DNA of 64,000 nucleotides from Archangium sp. (GTDB taxonomy: Bacteria; Myxococcota; Myxococcia; Myxococcales; Myxococcaceae), in NCBI GenBank assembly GCA_030681645.1, contig JAUXRX010000039.1, positions 1 through 64,000 on the forward strand, written 5' to 3'. Position 1 is the first letter of the stretch, and every line of letters starts with the position of its first letter. The position numbers and the translations under genes are program-made. Positions 34,662 to 43,702 of this stretch are shown here, piece by piece. The notes under the pieces are model-generated. The model was not told the origin of the DNA, ran no database searches, and saw only the letters and a list, made by a program, of their open reading frames with translations.

Positions 34662-35576
34662 GTGTCGCGCTTTCTGCCCGCCGTCCTCGTCGTGGTCCTC
34701 AGCGCGTGCGGCACTCCCGCCCCGGCCGTGAACCCGGGGGTCGATTCCGGCACGCCGGCGGTCGACGCGGGCACCTCGAGCACCGACGCGGGCGTGGACG
34801 CAGGCATGACTCCCGACGCGGGCCAGGTCGTCGTCGACGCGGGCGTTCCGCGCTGCAGCTTCTACGACGCCAGGGTGAACTGCCCGCCGGTGATCACCCC
34901 CGTGGCCGGGCGTGACGTGTACTGGCAGTCGCCCTCGAGCCCCGCGCCGGCCGCCGGTTTCCCTGCGGTGATCATCTACCAGGGCAGCTTCTTCGCCCCG
35001 TCCACGGTGTGGAACGAGGTGCCGTCGTCCTCGCTCTTCGGCGGCTTTCACCAGGCGCGCATGCACGCGTTGCTGCTCGAGCGAGGCTTCACCGTGATCA
35101 CCCCGTCCGCGCTCGCGGGCGTGGCGTGGCAGACCAACTCCGGGCTGCCCTGGGACACCACCAGCGACAAGGCCTTCATCGACGCGCTGCTCGATGGCCT
35201 GCGCGGCGGCACCTTCGGGGCCGTCGACCTGACGCGCGTGTTCGCGGGCGGAATCTCGAGCGGCGGCTACATGACCAGCCGCATGGCGGTGAGCTACCCC
35301 GGCGTGTTCCGCGCGCTCTTCATTCACTCGGGCAGCTACGCGACCTGCGCCGGCGTGGCGTGCATCATTCCCAGCACGATGCCCGTGGATCATCCGCCCA
35401 CGCGCTTCCTCCACGGCCGCGCCGACCTGACCGTTCCGCTCTACACCGCCGAGCAGTACCAGCAGCGGCTCACCGCGGGGGGCATCGAGAACGACATCGT
35501 CATCGACGACGCCGCGGGGCACGAGTGGCTGAGCATCGCCCCCGAGCGGATCGTGGAGTGGCTCGAAGCGCACTGA
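34662..35576 (+). CDS. Lipoprotein alpha/beta hydrolase (esterase)
   Basis: 304 aa. GTG 34662 is used as start: it opens the lipoprotein signal VSRFLPAVLVVVLSACG (lipobox LSAC); no strong RBS is visible, and GTG 34638 is an alternative. An Asp/Val linker (VDAGTSSTDAGVDAG) is followed by a hydrolase domain: PAVIIYQGSFFAPSTVW, nucleophile in FAGGISSGGYMTSRMAV, GRADLTVPLYTAEQY (Asp) and GHEWLS (His). Related to PHB-depolymerase/LpqC esterases and to the gene at 31173. Divergent from the ASH-domain lipoprotein. Confidence 0.82.
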   Translation: MSRFLPAVLVVVLSACGTPAPAVNPGVDSGTPAVDAGTSSTDAGVDAGMTPDAGQVVVDAGVPRCSFYDARVNCPPVITPVAGRDVYWQSPSSPAPAAGFPAVIIYQGSFFAPSTVWNEVPSSSLFGGFHQARMHALLLERGFTVITPSALAGVAWQTNSGLPWDTTSDKAFIDALLDGLRGGTFGAVDLTRVFAGGISSGGYMTSRMAVSYPGVFRALFIHSGSYATCAGVACIIPSTMPVDHPPTRFLHGRADLTVPLYTAEQYQQRLTAGGIENDIVIDDAAGHEWLSIAPERIVEWLEAH

Positions 35577-35580
35577 GGCC

Positions 35581-35608
35581 GGCCCCTCGACTCCGCCCAG
35601 GGTGAACG
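35581..35608. repeat. Palindromic repeat, family A (intergenic)
   Basis: The only copy of family A that lies outside a coding frame (CCCCTCGACTCCGCCCAGGG core), a few bases after the esterase stop. It may serve as a hairpin terminator. Confidence 0.8.
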
Positions 35609-35720
35609 GCTGGGCGTGCAGGTGGTGCGTCGCCGCTTCCAGGGCGCGCAATCCCTGCGGAGGCGACGACCTGCTCCGAGCACTTGCCGCGGCACGGCAG
35701 GTGAAGAGCTTCTCCTCACC

Positions 35721-37082
35721 ATGTCCATCATCTGCGCGACCGACTTCTCCCCCTTTGCGCGGCACGCGGAAGACGCGGCCGCGGCGCTCGCTGGCCGGCT
35801 GGGCCAGGAACTGTGGCTCATGCACGTGCAGGAGCCGGAGGTGGAGCTGATGAGCCCCGCTTCCCAGACGCAGGTGCAGGCGATGCTGCAGGATCGCCTC
35901 ACCACCATCGCGGCGCGGCTCCAGCCGATGGCGAAGAAGGGCATCAAGGTCGCGGTGAAGCAGGGCCGTGCGGCGACCGTGGTGCGCGACTTCGCCCGGG
36001 GGCATGACGCGCAGTTGATCGTGATCGGCTCGGCCGGCCACGGCGCCTCGGCGCTGATGAAGCTGGGCGGCACCAGCGAGCGGCTCGCCAGCGGCTCGGA
36101 CATTCCGGTGATGGTGGTGCGCGAGGGCGAGAGCTTCAGGGACTGGGCCGAGGGGAAGCCCTTCCGCGCGCTGCTCGGGCTCGAGGAAGGCGAGGCCAGC
36201 GCGAGCGCGTTGCGGTGGCTGACGAGGCTGCGTGCCGGTGGACCGCTCGACGTCGTGGTGGGCCGCGTCTACTACGCGGGCGACGCGCACCAGCACTACG
36301 GCGTCGCGAGCAGGCGGTACTCGTACACCGATCCGGACCCCGCGGTGGAGACGCTGATCGAGCGCGACCTGAAGCGCATGGTGCCGTCGCTTCCCGGGGA
36401 GGGGGAGCTGTTCTACCGCGCGAAGCTGGGCATGGGACGAGTGGCGGATCACCTGCTCGAATTGGCCGAGGCGGAGCGGTGCCAGCTGATCGTCGTGGGC
36501 AGTCACAAGCACACGGGGTTCTCGCGCATGTGGAGCGTGTCGTCGGCGACCCTGCACCTCGCTCGCATGGCGGTGGCGATCATTCCGCCCGACGGGAAGG
36601 GCGTCGGCGCGCTCGCGCCTACCCCGCGGCTCAAGCGCGTGCTGGTCGCGACCGATTTCTCGGACGTGGGCAACGCGGCCGTGCCGTGGGCGTACACGAT
36701 GGTCGAGTCGATGGGAGAGGTCATCCTCGCGCACGTGACCCCGACCGAAGGGGTCGCGGGGCAGCTGGCGGATCTGTATGCGCCGGCGCTGCCGGCTCCT
36801 CACGCGAGCCCGCGGGTGGAGGCGGAGGTCGCTGCGCGGTTGCGGGTGCTCACGCCGGGGACGGCGGCCGAGCGGGGCATCGTCACTCGCACGGAGGTGT
36901 TGCGGTCGGCTGATCCGGCGAAGGCGTTGCTGGCGATGGCGGAGCAGCTGGGGGTCGATGCCATCATCATCGCGTCGCATGGGAGATCGGGCGTCGCGAG
37001 GGCGGTGAGAGGGTCGGTCGCGGAGGCGGTGTTGAGAGGGAGCAGTCGGCCGGTGTTGGTGGTCAGGCCGCCGCAGGCGTGA
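35721..37082 (+). CDS. Triple universal stress protein (UspA) domain protein
   Basis: 453 aa; start ATG 35721 (a longer reading is rejected, as upstream residues are not USP-like). Domain 1 (1-140): IICATDFSPFARHAEDAAAALAG ... LIVIGSAGHGASALMKLGGTSERLASGSDIPVMVV. Domain 2 (about 148-290): degenerate start FRALLGLEEGEASASALRWL but conserved LIVVGSHKHTGFSRMWSVSSATLHLA. Domain 3 (about 303-453): RVLVATDFSDVGNAAVPWA ... IIIASHGRSGVARAVRGSVAEAVLRGSSRPVLVVRPP, with the ATP-binding GxxGx8-9GS pattern. Tandem USPs are typical; a triple is less common. Cytoplasmic stress response role. Confidence 0.9.
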   Translation: MSIICATDFSPFARHAEDAAAALAGRLGQELWLMHVQEPEVELMSPASQTQVQAMLQDRLTTIAARLQPMAKKGIKVAVKQGRAATVVRDFARGHDAQLIVIGSAGHGASALMKLGGTSERLASGSDIPVMVVREGESFRDWAEGKPFRALLGLEEGEASASALRWLTRLRAGGPLDVVVGRVYYAGDAHQHYGVASRRYSYTDPDPAVETLIERDLKRMVPSLPGEGELFYRAKLGMGRVADHLLELAEAERCQLIVVGSHKHTGFSRMWSVSSATLHLARMAVAIIPPDGKGVGALAPTPRLKRVLVATDFSDVGNAAVPWAYTMVESMGEVILAHVTPTEGVAGQLADLYAPALPAPHASPRVEAEVAARLRVLTPGTAAERGIVTRTEVLRSADPAKALLAMAEQLGVDAIIIASHGRSGVARAVRGSVAEAVLRGSSRPVLVVRPPQA

Positions 37083-37110
37083 GGGGCGGGGAGAGGGCAC
37101 GGCAACTGCG

Positions 37111-37226
<116 letters not shown>

Positions 37227-37231
37227 GGGGG

Positions 37232-37325
37232 CGGTTGCGGCTCGCGGGTTCGTCTTCGGTTGCGGCTGCGGGTTCGCCTTCGGTTGCGGCTCGAGGTTTC
37301 GCCTTCGGTTGCGGCTCGCGGCTCA
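37232..37325 (+). repeat. 24-25-bp tandem repeat, about four units
   Basis: Units starting CGGTTGCGGCT at 37232, 37257, 37281 and 37306, period 24-25 bp, directly after the hexamer tract. The two tracts together fill the gap between the USP and EI24 genes. Nothing gene-like is visible in it. Confidence 0.85.
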
Positions 37326-37389
37326 CGGAATGATCGCTTGCGTGACGCGTTGACTTCGGTGGCCGCCACGCCTGAGGTTCCCGCGCACC

Positions 37390-38217
37390 ATGCCGTTCGC
37401 TGCTCCCCGGAATCCTGTCGTCGCGTTCTTCTGGGCGGTCGTCCAGGTGCCTCGCTCGTTCTGGTGGGTGATCAGGTTCGGTGAGCTTCGCGCGTTGCTC
37501 GTGCTCCCGCTCGTCGTGTCGCTCGTCGTCGGCGCGGGCCTGCTCACCGTCTCGTTCTTCGCTGCGCGGCCCGTGTTGTCACTGGTGCTCGATCACCACT
37601 CGGGCGTCGCGTGGGGCGTGTCGCTCGTCCTGACGCACCTGGTGCTCGCTGCGTCGGCCGTGGTCGTCACCCTGCAACTCCAGGGCGGGATCGCGTCGGC
37701 CTACCACGAGCGCGCGTCGCTCTTCGTGCAGCGAAAGCTCGTCGGTGACGCGCCGCCTCCTTCCACTGGTCCGCTCGGGGTCCTCGTTCGCGCGGTCAAG
37801 GTGCTCCCGGGCATTCGCACCATCGCGCTCTGGGTGCTCACCTTCGCCTGCTCTGCCGCGCTCATCTTCGTGCCCGTGGCGGGACCCGTGCTCGTGGTGG
37901 TGTCGCAGATCGCGCTCGCCGCGGGCTTCCTCGCGCATGGCTCGGTGATCGCCGCCCGCGAGCGGCTCGGGCTGCCGCGCTGGCTCTACCTGCGCGAGCC
38001 GGCGTTGTTGCTCGGGCTCACCCTCGGCGTCGTGCCCTTCATTCTCTTTCCTCCGCTCGCGCTGTTCGGCGCCATCGCGCTCTCAGTGTGCGGAACGACC
38101 GTCGCGCTGGGGATCCAGGCGCGCCGCGCCGCGCCCCCGGCTATCGTGCCCGCCCATGGCGACGAGGCTCCTGGTGGCGGTGGTGCTGGCGCTGGCGACT
38201 CACGCAGCGGCGGCTGA
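37390..38217 (+). CDS. EI24/CysZ-like membrane protein
   Basis: 275 aa. Four to six hydrophobic segments (LRALLVLPLVVSLVVGAGLLTV, SLVLTHLVLAASAVVVTLQL, TIALWVLTFACSAALIFVPVAGPVLVVVSQIALAAGFLA, PALLLGLTLGVVPFILFPPLALFGAIAL) with the LQGGIASAYHERAS connector fit the EI24 domain of CysZ-type transporters. The C-terminal tail (APPAIVPAHGDEAPGGGGAGAGDSRSGG) is low-complexity, and its last 62 nt overlap the start of the TPR gene in another frame. Sulfate transport role is suggested only by family. Confidence 0.8.
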   Translation: MPFAAPRNPVVAFFWAVVQVPRSFWWVIRFGELRALLVLPLVVSLVVGAGLLTVSFFAARPVLSLVLDHHSGVAWGVSLVLTHLVLAASAVVVTLQLQGGIASAYHERASLFVQRKLVGDAPPPSTGPLGVLVRAVKVLPGIRTIALWVLTFACSAALIFVPVAGPVLVVVSQIALAAGFLAHGSVIAARERLGLPRWLYLREPALLLGLTLGVVPFILFPPLALFGAIALSVCGTTVALGIQARRAAPPAIVPAHGDEAPGGGGAGAGDSRSGG

Positions 38218-39247
38218 TCCCGTCGCGTCGCGGAAACCCGCGGGGCGCAGACCTTTCCTCGAGCCCTTCGAGATCATGAAGCGCCTCGAGGCTTCCCCCG
38301 TGGAGTTCCGCATCGAGGGCATCGAGGCACTGCAAGACGTCGCGCGCGGGAAGCTCGCCGACGAGACCTGGAAACAGCTCGTCGAGCCGATCGACTACCC
38401 GAAGGTGAAACGAAAGGGCGGCACCATCACGCTCGAAGCCTGGCCCCGCCCGAAGGCCGTCGAAGCGCCCATGCGCAAGGCCGAGGAGGCGTTTCAGCAG
38501 AAGGACTACGCCGAGGCCGCGAACTGGTACCGCAAGGCCCTCGTCGCTGCGCCCGACTTCTACATCGCGCACGCCTATCTCGGTGACACGCACCTCTTCG
38601 GAGGCGCCGACGGCGCGAAGGCCGCCATCGCCGAGTACGACCTCGCCATCGCGGCCAACCCCGACGACTACCGGCTGTATTTCTTTCGCGCGAACGCTCA
38701 TCGGCACCTCGACCAGCGTGACGCGGCGCTCGCCGACCTGCGCAGGTCACTCGTGCTCAAGCCGAGGAACCCCATCCTCCTCGGCGCGGTGCAGAAGGCG
38801 AAGGGCACCCTGGGCCGCCCCGAGCCCGAGGTGTTCGTGCCCCGCGGCTTCGTGCGCAGGGAAGGCGAGGCCGTCGGCATCTATGCCGACATCGATCGCC
38901 CGGAGTGGCTCGCCTGGGCCAACTGCAAGGCGCTCTGGCTCGCCGACGCCGCTCACCGCAAGGAGATGCTCGGCTCGACCAACCACGGCTGGTCGACCGT
39001 CGAAGAGCTGGAGTGCCTCGGTTCCCTCGTCGTCATCTACGAGTCGCGCAAGAAGAAGGGCGAGGGCACGACCGACGACCGCCTCGACCGGCTCAGCCAC
39101 ATCATCGAAGACGGGCTCGCGCCGGCCTTCGTCGTCTACGAGCTGGGCTCCCGTGTCGATCCGCAGATCGTGCTGCGCCTCGACGACGAGTTCAGGAAGC
39201 TGATGGCGCGCTACGTGGAAAAGTACGTGCTCACCCTCGACGAGTGA
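38156..39247 (+). CDS. Exported TPR repeat protein
   Basis: 363 aa; ATG at 38156 (overlapping the EI24 gene by 62 bp). Signal MATRLLVAVVLALATHAAAADP. Residues about 105-200 form TPRs (RKAEEAFQQKDYAEAANWYRKALVAAPDFYIAHAYLGDTHLFGGADGAKAAIAEYDLAIAANPDDYRLYFFRANAHRHLDQRDAALADLRRSLVLKPRNP). The C-terminal half (RREGEAVGIYADIDRPEWLAWANCKALW ... ECLGSLVVIYESRKKK) is unassigned. Periplasmic scaffold. Followed 3 bp later by the mutarotase gene. Confidence 0.82.
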   Translation: MATRLLVAVVLALATHAAAADPVASRKPAGRRPFLEPFEIMKRLEASPVEFRIEGIEALQDVARGKLADETWKQLVEPIDYPKVKRKGGTITLEAWPRPKAVEAPMRKAEEAFQQKDYAEAANWYRKALVAAPDFYIAHAYLGDTHLFGGADGAKAAIAEYDLAIAANPDDYRLYFFRANAHRHLDQRDAALADLRRSLVLKPRNPILLGAVQKAKGTLGRPEPEVFVPRGFVRREGEAVGIYADIDRPEWLAWANCKALWLADAAHRKEMLGSTNHGWSTVEELECLGSLVVIYESRKKKGEGTTDDRLDRLSHIIEDGLAPAFVVYELGSRVDPQIVLRLDDEFRKLMARYVEKYVLTLDE

Positions 39248-39250
39248 CCC

Positions 39251-40072
39251 ATGCCCTCCATCGAAAAGCTCGAAGGTCCTCTCCCTCGCTGGCGGCTCAC
39301 TGACGGCGCGACGGCGGTCGAGGTGGCGCCCTCACGCGGAGGGCTCGTCACGTCCTTCGTCGTCGACGGTGTTCCCGTGCTCTTCATGGACGAGGCCACC
39401 CTGCTCGAGCCGACGAAGAACGTGCGCGGCGGCGTTCCGCTGCTCTTTCCCTTCGCGGGCAAACCGCCTCCGGGGAGCGCCCTCGGACAGCACGGCTTCG
39501 CCCGCAAGCTCCCCTGGGACGTCACCTCGGCCATCGCTGACGACGACACCGCGCGGCTCGAGTGCCGGCTCACCTCGAGTCCGCAGACGCTCGCTGACTG
39601 GCCGGTTCCCTTCGAGGCCCGCCTCGCCGTGAGCCTCTTCGACTCGCGGCTCATGCTCGAGTGGGCGTTTCACAACCCGGGCACCTCGCCCATGCCCCTG
39701 CACTTCGGCATTCACCCCTACTTCTGCGTGGGCGCGAAGGAGCGCGTGCGCGTCGCGGGCGCCAGCGGTCAGGCCTTCGACAACAAGCTCGGCGCCGAGC
39801 GCGAGGTGAGCACGGTGGACTTCGCGGCCGGCGAGGTTGACCTGCACTTCACGCCGTACGACGCGGGCGGCACCACGCTCGAGCGCGGCGACGGCAAGCG
39901 CGTGAAGCTCGCCTGGACCGAACACTTCAACACCCTCGTGCTGTGGACGCTGCCAGGTCAGCCCTTCGTGTGCGTCGAGCCGTGGACTGCGCAAGGCCAG
40001 AAGCCAGCGCGCCACGAGGTCCGACCCGGCGCCACCGAGCGGCTCGCCGTCGCCGTTTCGCTCGAGACCTGA
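39251..40072 (+). CDS. Aldose 1-epimerase / galactose mutarotase superfamily enzyme
   Basis: 273 aa. RGGVPLLFPFAGKPPPG and GQHGFARKLPWDV match the first half of the fold. HFGIHPYFCVG gives a catalytic-type His, and QPFVCVEPWTAQGQKPARHEV gives the catalytic-type Glu in the EPWT motif. It interconverts anomers of hexoses or hexose 6-phosphates (D-hexose-6-phosphate epimerase type is also possible). The last codons VSLET-stop are duplicated downstream at 41235-41267. Confidence 0.88.
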   Translation: MPSIEKLEGPLPRWRLTDGATAVEVAPSRGGLVTSFVVDGVPVLFMDEATLLEPTKNVRGGVPLLFPFAGKPPPGSALGQHGFARKLPWDVTSAIADDDTARLECRLTSSPQTLADWPVPFEARLAVSLFDSRLMLEWAFHNPGTSPMPLHFGIHPYFCVGAKERVRVAGASGQAFDNKLGAEREVSTVDFAAGEVDLHFTPYDAGGTTLERGDGKRVKLAWTEHFNTLVLWTLPGQPFVCVEPWTAQGQKPARHEVRPGATERLAVAVSLET

Positions 40073-40076
40073 CCGA

Positions 40077-41207
40077 TCACTCCGAGCCGGGCTTGTTGGT
40101 CTCCACCGCCGCATCGGCGCTCGGCTCGACGGTGGTCAGCTGGTCAACCGTGTCCAGCAGCTCCAGCGTGCTGAACTGCGCAGCCGCTCTCGGCTGAACG
40201 GCGCGGTCCGTGCCGACAGGCATGAGCAGCTCGACCGTGAACTGTGGCGTGGGGTTGGGCTGCGCAGCGGCGTCGGCGCGCTCCCCGCTCACCCCGAGCG
40301 GCGTCGAAGGGCGACCGTCGCCAGAGACCGACTGCTCCACGGAGACCGGCTGCTCCACGGAGACCGGCTGCTTCACGGAGACCGGCTGCTCCACGGAGAC
40401 CGGCTGCTCCACGGAGACCGGCTGCTCCACGGAGACCGGCTGCTTCACGGAGACCGGCTGCTCCACGGAGACCGGCTGCTCCACGGAGACCGGCTGCTCT
40501 CCGTTCACCCCGAGCGGAGTCGAGGGGCGACCATCGCCGGCCACCAGTTGCTCGAGGGTGAGCAGTTGCTCCAGGGAGACCGGCTGCTCAGCGGGGACCG
40601 GCGGCTCCCCGTTCACCCCGAGCGGAGTCGAGGGGCGGCCGTCGCCGACCACCAGTTGCTCGAGCGCGAGCAGTTGCTCAGCGGAGACCGGCTGCGGCGA
40701 CTGCACCGGCGCCTCGGCAGTGACCGGCGGCTCAACGGCGACCGCAGGCGCAAGAGCGACCGGCGCCGGATACTCAAAGAAGTCCACCGGCGCAGACGCA
40801 GAGGGCTCGAACACGTCCAGTGGCTGCGGACCGGCGCTCCTCAGCTCGGCGATCGCCTGGGCCTGCTCCAGCAGCAGCCCGAGATCATCGAGCGAGGCCA
40901 CGAAGTCAGACGGAGGCGGCGCAGGCGGTGGCGGCAGTTCCTCCGGCGCCGAGTACTTCAGCTTCACCCCGCCCGTGAGATCCACCGGTGCGCCCCGAAC
41001 GCCCACGTCGAACCCATCGCCCCGGGCCGAGGGGCTGAACGCACGGCGGAGCGTGCCTTGCGCGTACTCGAACCCATCTCGGATCCGGGAAGGGCGGCGC
41101 TGCTTCTCCGGAGCTGCGTCCGGTGACTTGCCCTCGCCGTCCGCAGGCTTCCTTCTGAAGTCGACGGCGTTCCAGAAGGAGCGCGCGAGGGAGCGGAAGA
41201 CGTTCAC
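40077..41207 (-). CDS. Repeat-built acidic/Pro-rich protein carrying three palindromic repeats
   Basis: 376 aa; the minus-strand frame is open through all repeats. A basic N-terminus (MNVFRSLARSFWNAVDFRRK) precedes Pro-rich and Ala-rich segments, then blocks of the type EQLLxLEQLVxGDGRPSTPLGVNGE twice, then about ten (EQPVSV) hexapeptides, then GDGRPSTPLGVSGERA. No domain is recognisable; no signal peptide. The palindromic repeats supply the GRPSTPLGVNGE peptides. The gene sits between the authentic mutarotase end and a second, diverged copy of it, so it is probably an insertion. Divergent from the kinase at 41289. Function unknown. Confidence 0.7.
   Translation of the reverse strand: MNVFRSLARSFWNAVDFRRKPADGEGKSPDAAPEKQRRPSRIRDGFEYAQGTLRRAFSPSARGDGFDVGVRGAPVDLTGGVKLKYSAPEELPPPPAPPPSDFVASLDDLGLLLEQAQAIAELRSAGPQPLDVFEPSASAPVDFFEYPAPVALAPAVAVEPPVTAEAPVQSPQPVSAEQLLALEQLVVGDGRPSTPLGVNGEPPVPAEQPVSLEQLLTLEQLVAGDGRPSTPLGVNGEQPVSVEQPVSVEQPVSVKQPVSVEQPVSVEQPVSVEQPVSVKQPVSVEQPVSVEQSVSGDGRPSTPLGVSGERADAAAQPNPTPQFTVELLMPVGTDRAVQPRAAAQFSTLELLDTVDQLTTVEPSADAAVETNKPGSE
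40287..40312. repeat. Palindromic repeat, family A, copy 1 in repeat protein
   Basis: Family A core (CCCGAGCGGCGTCGAAGGG) in frame; encodes GRPSTPLGVSGE on the minus strand. More diverged than the other two copies in the gene. Confidence 0.85.
40321..40500 (-). repeat. 18-bp minisatellite, about 10 units
   Basis: Tandem 18-bp units (CTGCTCCACGGAGACCGG type) encode EQPVSV on the minus strand. The Glu/Lys alternation (E, E, E, K, E, E, E, K, E, E) shows a higher-order unit of four, so the array grew by duplication of multi-unit blocks. Confidence 0.92.
40502..40528. repeat. Palindromic repeat, family A, copy 2 in repeat protein
   Basis: Near-consensus core CCCGAGCGGAGTCGAGGG; encodes GRPSTPLGVNGE in the minus-strand frame. 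Confidence 0.9.
40610..40636. repeat. Palindromic repeat, family A, copy 3 in repeat protein
   Basis: Consensus core CCCGAGCGGAGTCGAGGG; together with copy 2 it is part of a roughly 108-bp tandem duplication (EQLL-EQLV-GDGRPSTPLGVNGE). Confidence 0.9.
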
Positions 41208-41234
41208 GGCCCCAGTCTACTCACAAGCGCCCCG

Positions 41235-41267
41235 CGCCTCTCCGTGGTCGTGTCTCTCGAGACCTGA
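41235..41267 (+). pseudogene. Diverged duplicate of the mutarotase 3' end
   Basis: Read in frame this encodes RLSVVVSLET-stop; the mutarotase ends RLAVAVSLET-stop. The 15 bases CTCGAGACCTGACCG are identical and the preceding 18 differ mainly at third positions. It is 22 bp upstream of the kinase start and beyond the repeat-built gene. Confidence 0.75.
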
Positions 41268-41273
41268 CCGCAG

Positions 41274-41279
41274 TACGTT
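41274..41279 (+). promoter_or_regulatory. -10-like element close to the kinase start
   Basis: TACGTT ends 9 nt before the ATG at 41289, with no Shine-Dalgarno between. Compatible with a nearly leaderless transcript. Confidence 0.35.
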
Positions 41280-41288
41280 GCGCGCTCC

Positions 41289-42362
<1,074 letters not shown>

Positions 42363-42368
42363 CCTGAC

Positions 42369-42398
42369 TTGACACGAACCGTGAATGACGTTTACGGT
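42369..42398 (+). promoter_or_regulatory. Promoter with imperfect operator before the TetR gene
   Basis: TTGACA (42369-42374) and TACGGT (42393-42398) are separated by 18 bp. An imperfect palindrome CCGTGAATGACGTTTACGG (14 of 19 positions symmetric) overlaps the spacer and -10, and GTGAAT/ATTCAC half-sites recur around it, so the encoded TetR protein may bind here. The ATG at 42385 lies inside this promoter; GTG 42400 or 42406 may be the true start. Confidence 0.6.
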
Positions 42399-43119
42399 TG
42401 TGAACGTGATTCACGAACCCCGCAAGACGCCGCGCGCGCGCCGCCACGACGCGAACACGACGCGCATCCTCGACGCCGCGATGGACCTGGTGGCCGGGGG
42501 CGGGCTCGAGGCGCTCTCGATGGTGCGGCTGGCCGAGGCGGTCGACTACACGCCCGGCGCGCTCTACCGGTACTTCAAGTCGAAGGACGCGCTGCTCGCC
42601 GGCCTGGTGGCGCAGGTGCTGGAGGAAGCGCAGGGCTTTCTCTCCCGCGCCGAGGCCGCACTGCCGCACGGCTCCTTCCCGCTCACCCGGGTCTTCGCGC
42701 TGGCCCACGGGTACCGCGAGTTCGCCCGGCTGCGGCCCCACAGCTTCGGCATGCTGGCGATGACCATGGCCGAGCCGCGGGTGCTCCTCACCCAGGAGGC
42801 CGATGCACAGCCCGTCACCGAGCGCGTCATCGCCAACCTCGAGCTGCTCGCCCGGGCGCTGGGTGACGCGGTGGCGACGGGCCAACTCGACGACGGAGAC
42901 GTGGCCGAGCGCACCCTGTGCCTGTTCGCCACCCTCCAGGGTCTGCTGCAGCTGCACAAGCAGGCGCGCTTCGCCCCCGGCGTGCTCGAGCTCGATCGCC
43001 TCGTGCCCATCGGCACCCGCGCCCTGCTGATCGGCTGGGGCGCGAAGCCGCGCGCCGCCGACGCAGCGCTGGAGAAGGCCTCGACCTTGAAGGACCTCAA
43101 CCTCGGAGAACCGTCATGA
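42385..43119 (+). CDS. TetR/AcrR family transcriptional regulator
   Basis: 244 aa from ATG 42385, or 237-239 aa from GTG 42400/42406 if the promoter call is right. HTH: ANTTRILDAAMDLVAGGGLEALSMVRLAEAVDYTPGALYRYFKSKDALLAGLVAQ. C-terminal ligand domain with EFARLRPHSFGMLAMTMAEPRVLL. It overlaps the fatty-acid-hydroxylase gene by 4 bp (ATGA), so the pair is an operon, and the regulator probably controls it in response to a lipid-like ligand. Confidence 0.88.
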   Translation: MTFTVVNVIHEPRKTPRARRHDANTTRILDAAMDLVAGGGLEALSMVRLAEAVDYTPGALYRYFKSKDALLAGLVAQVLEEAQGFLSRAEAALPHGSFPLTRVFALAHGYREFARLRPHSFGMLAMTMAEPRVLLTQEADAQPVTERVIANLELLARALGDAVATGQLDDGDVAERTLCLFATLQGLLQLHKQARFAPGVLELDRLVPIGTRALLIGWGAKPRAADAALEKASTLKDLNLGEPS

Positions 43120-43658
43120 TCCTGCTCGCCCTGTTTTGCGGAGTGCTCACCTGGTCGCTGCTCGAGTACTTCATCCACCGCTTCCTCGGCCACGTGCCGC
43201 AGCTGCGGCCCAACCCCTTCGCGTCCGAGCACATTCGCCATCACAGCGAGGGCGACTACTTCGCCCCCACCTGGAAGAAGGTGCTCGCCGCGGCGGCCTT
43301 CACCGCGCTGCTGTCGTGGCCCGCGACGACGTTGCTCGGCCTGGGCCCGGGCCTCGCGTACCTCGCCGGGCTGATGGGCTTCTACGCCACCTACGAGGTG
43401 CTCCACCGGCGCGAGCACACCCACGCGGGCGTCAACGCGTACGGGCGCTGGGCGCGGCGGCACCACTTCGCGCACCACTACAGCGACGCACGCTTCAACC
43501 ATGGCGTCACCTCGCCGCTGTGGGACCTCGTGTTCCGCACGTACAAGCCGGTGCAGAGCGTCCGGGTGCCGCGGAAGTTCGTGATGCCGTGGCTCAAGGA
43601 TCCGCAGACAGGCGACGTGCGCCCCGATTATGCGGACTTCTTCACCCTCGCGAAGTGA
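43116..43658 (+). CDS. Fatty acid hydroxylase/sterol desaturase superfamily enzyme
   Basis: 180 aa; ATG at 43116. Histidine clusters: EYFIHRFLGHVP (HxxxxH), SEHIRHHSEGD (HHxxx), LHRREHTHAG and RRHHFAHHYSDARFNHG. These are the di-iron ligands of the family. Hydrophobic segments (ILLALFCGVLTWSLLEYF, AAAFTALLSWPATTLLGL, AYLAGLMGFYATYEVL) place it in the membrane. It hydroxylates or desaturates a lipid. Short but complete for this clade. Partner of the TetR gene. Confidence 0.85.
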   Translation: MILLALFCGVLTWSLLEYFIHRFLGHVPQLRPNPFASEHIRHHSEGDYFAPTWKKVLAAAAFTALLSWPATTLLGLGPGLAYLAGLMGFYATYEVLHRREHTHAGVNAYGRWARRHHFAHHYSDARFNHGVTSPLWDLVFRTYKPVQSVRVPRKFVMPWLKDPQTGDVRPDYADFFTLAK

Positions 43659-43702
43659 CCCGGGTCAATCCACGCGGTGTCGGGCTGGGATGAGTTTGGC
43701 CC

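Noticed and set aside
40287..40636. Tandem repeats and palindromes as a CRISPR array
   Set aside because: Units are contiguous 18-mers with no spacers, and palindromes are spaced irregularly within one coding frame; no cas genes.
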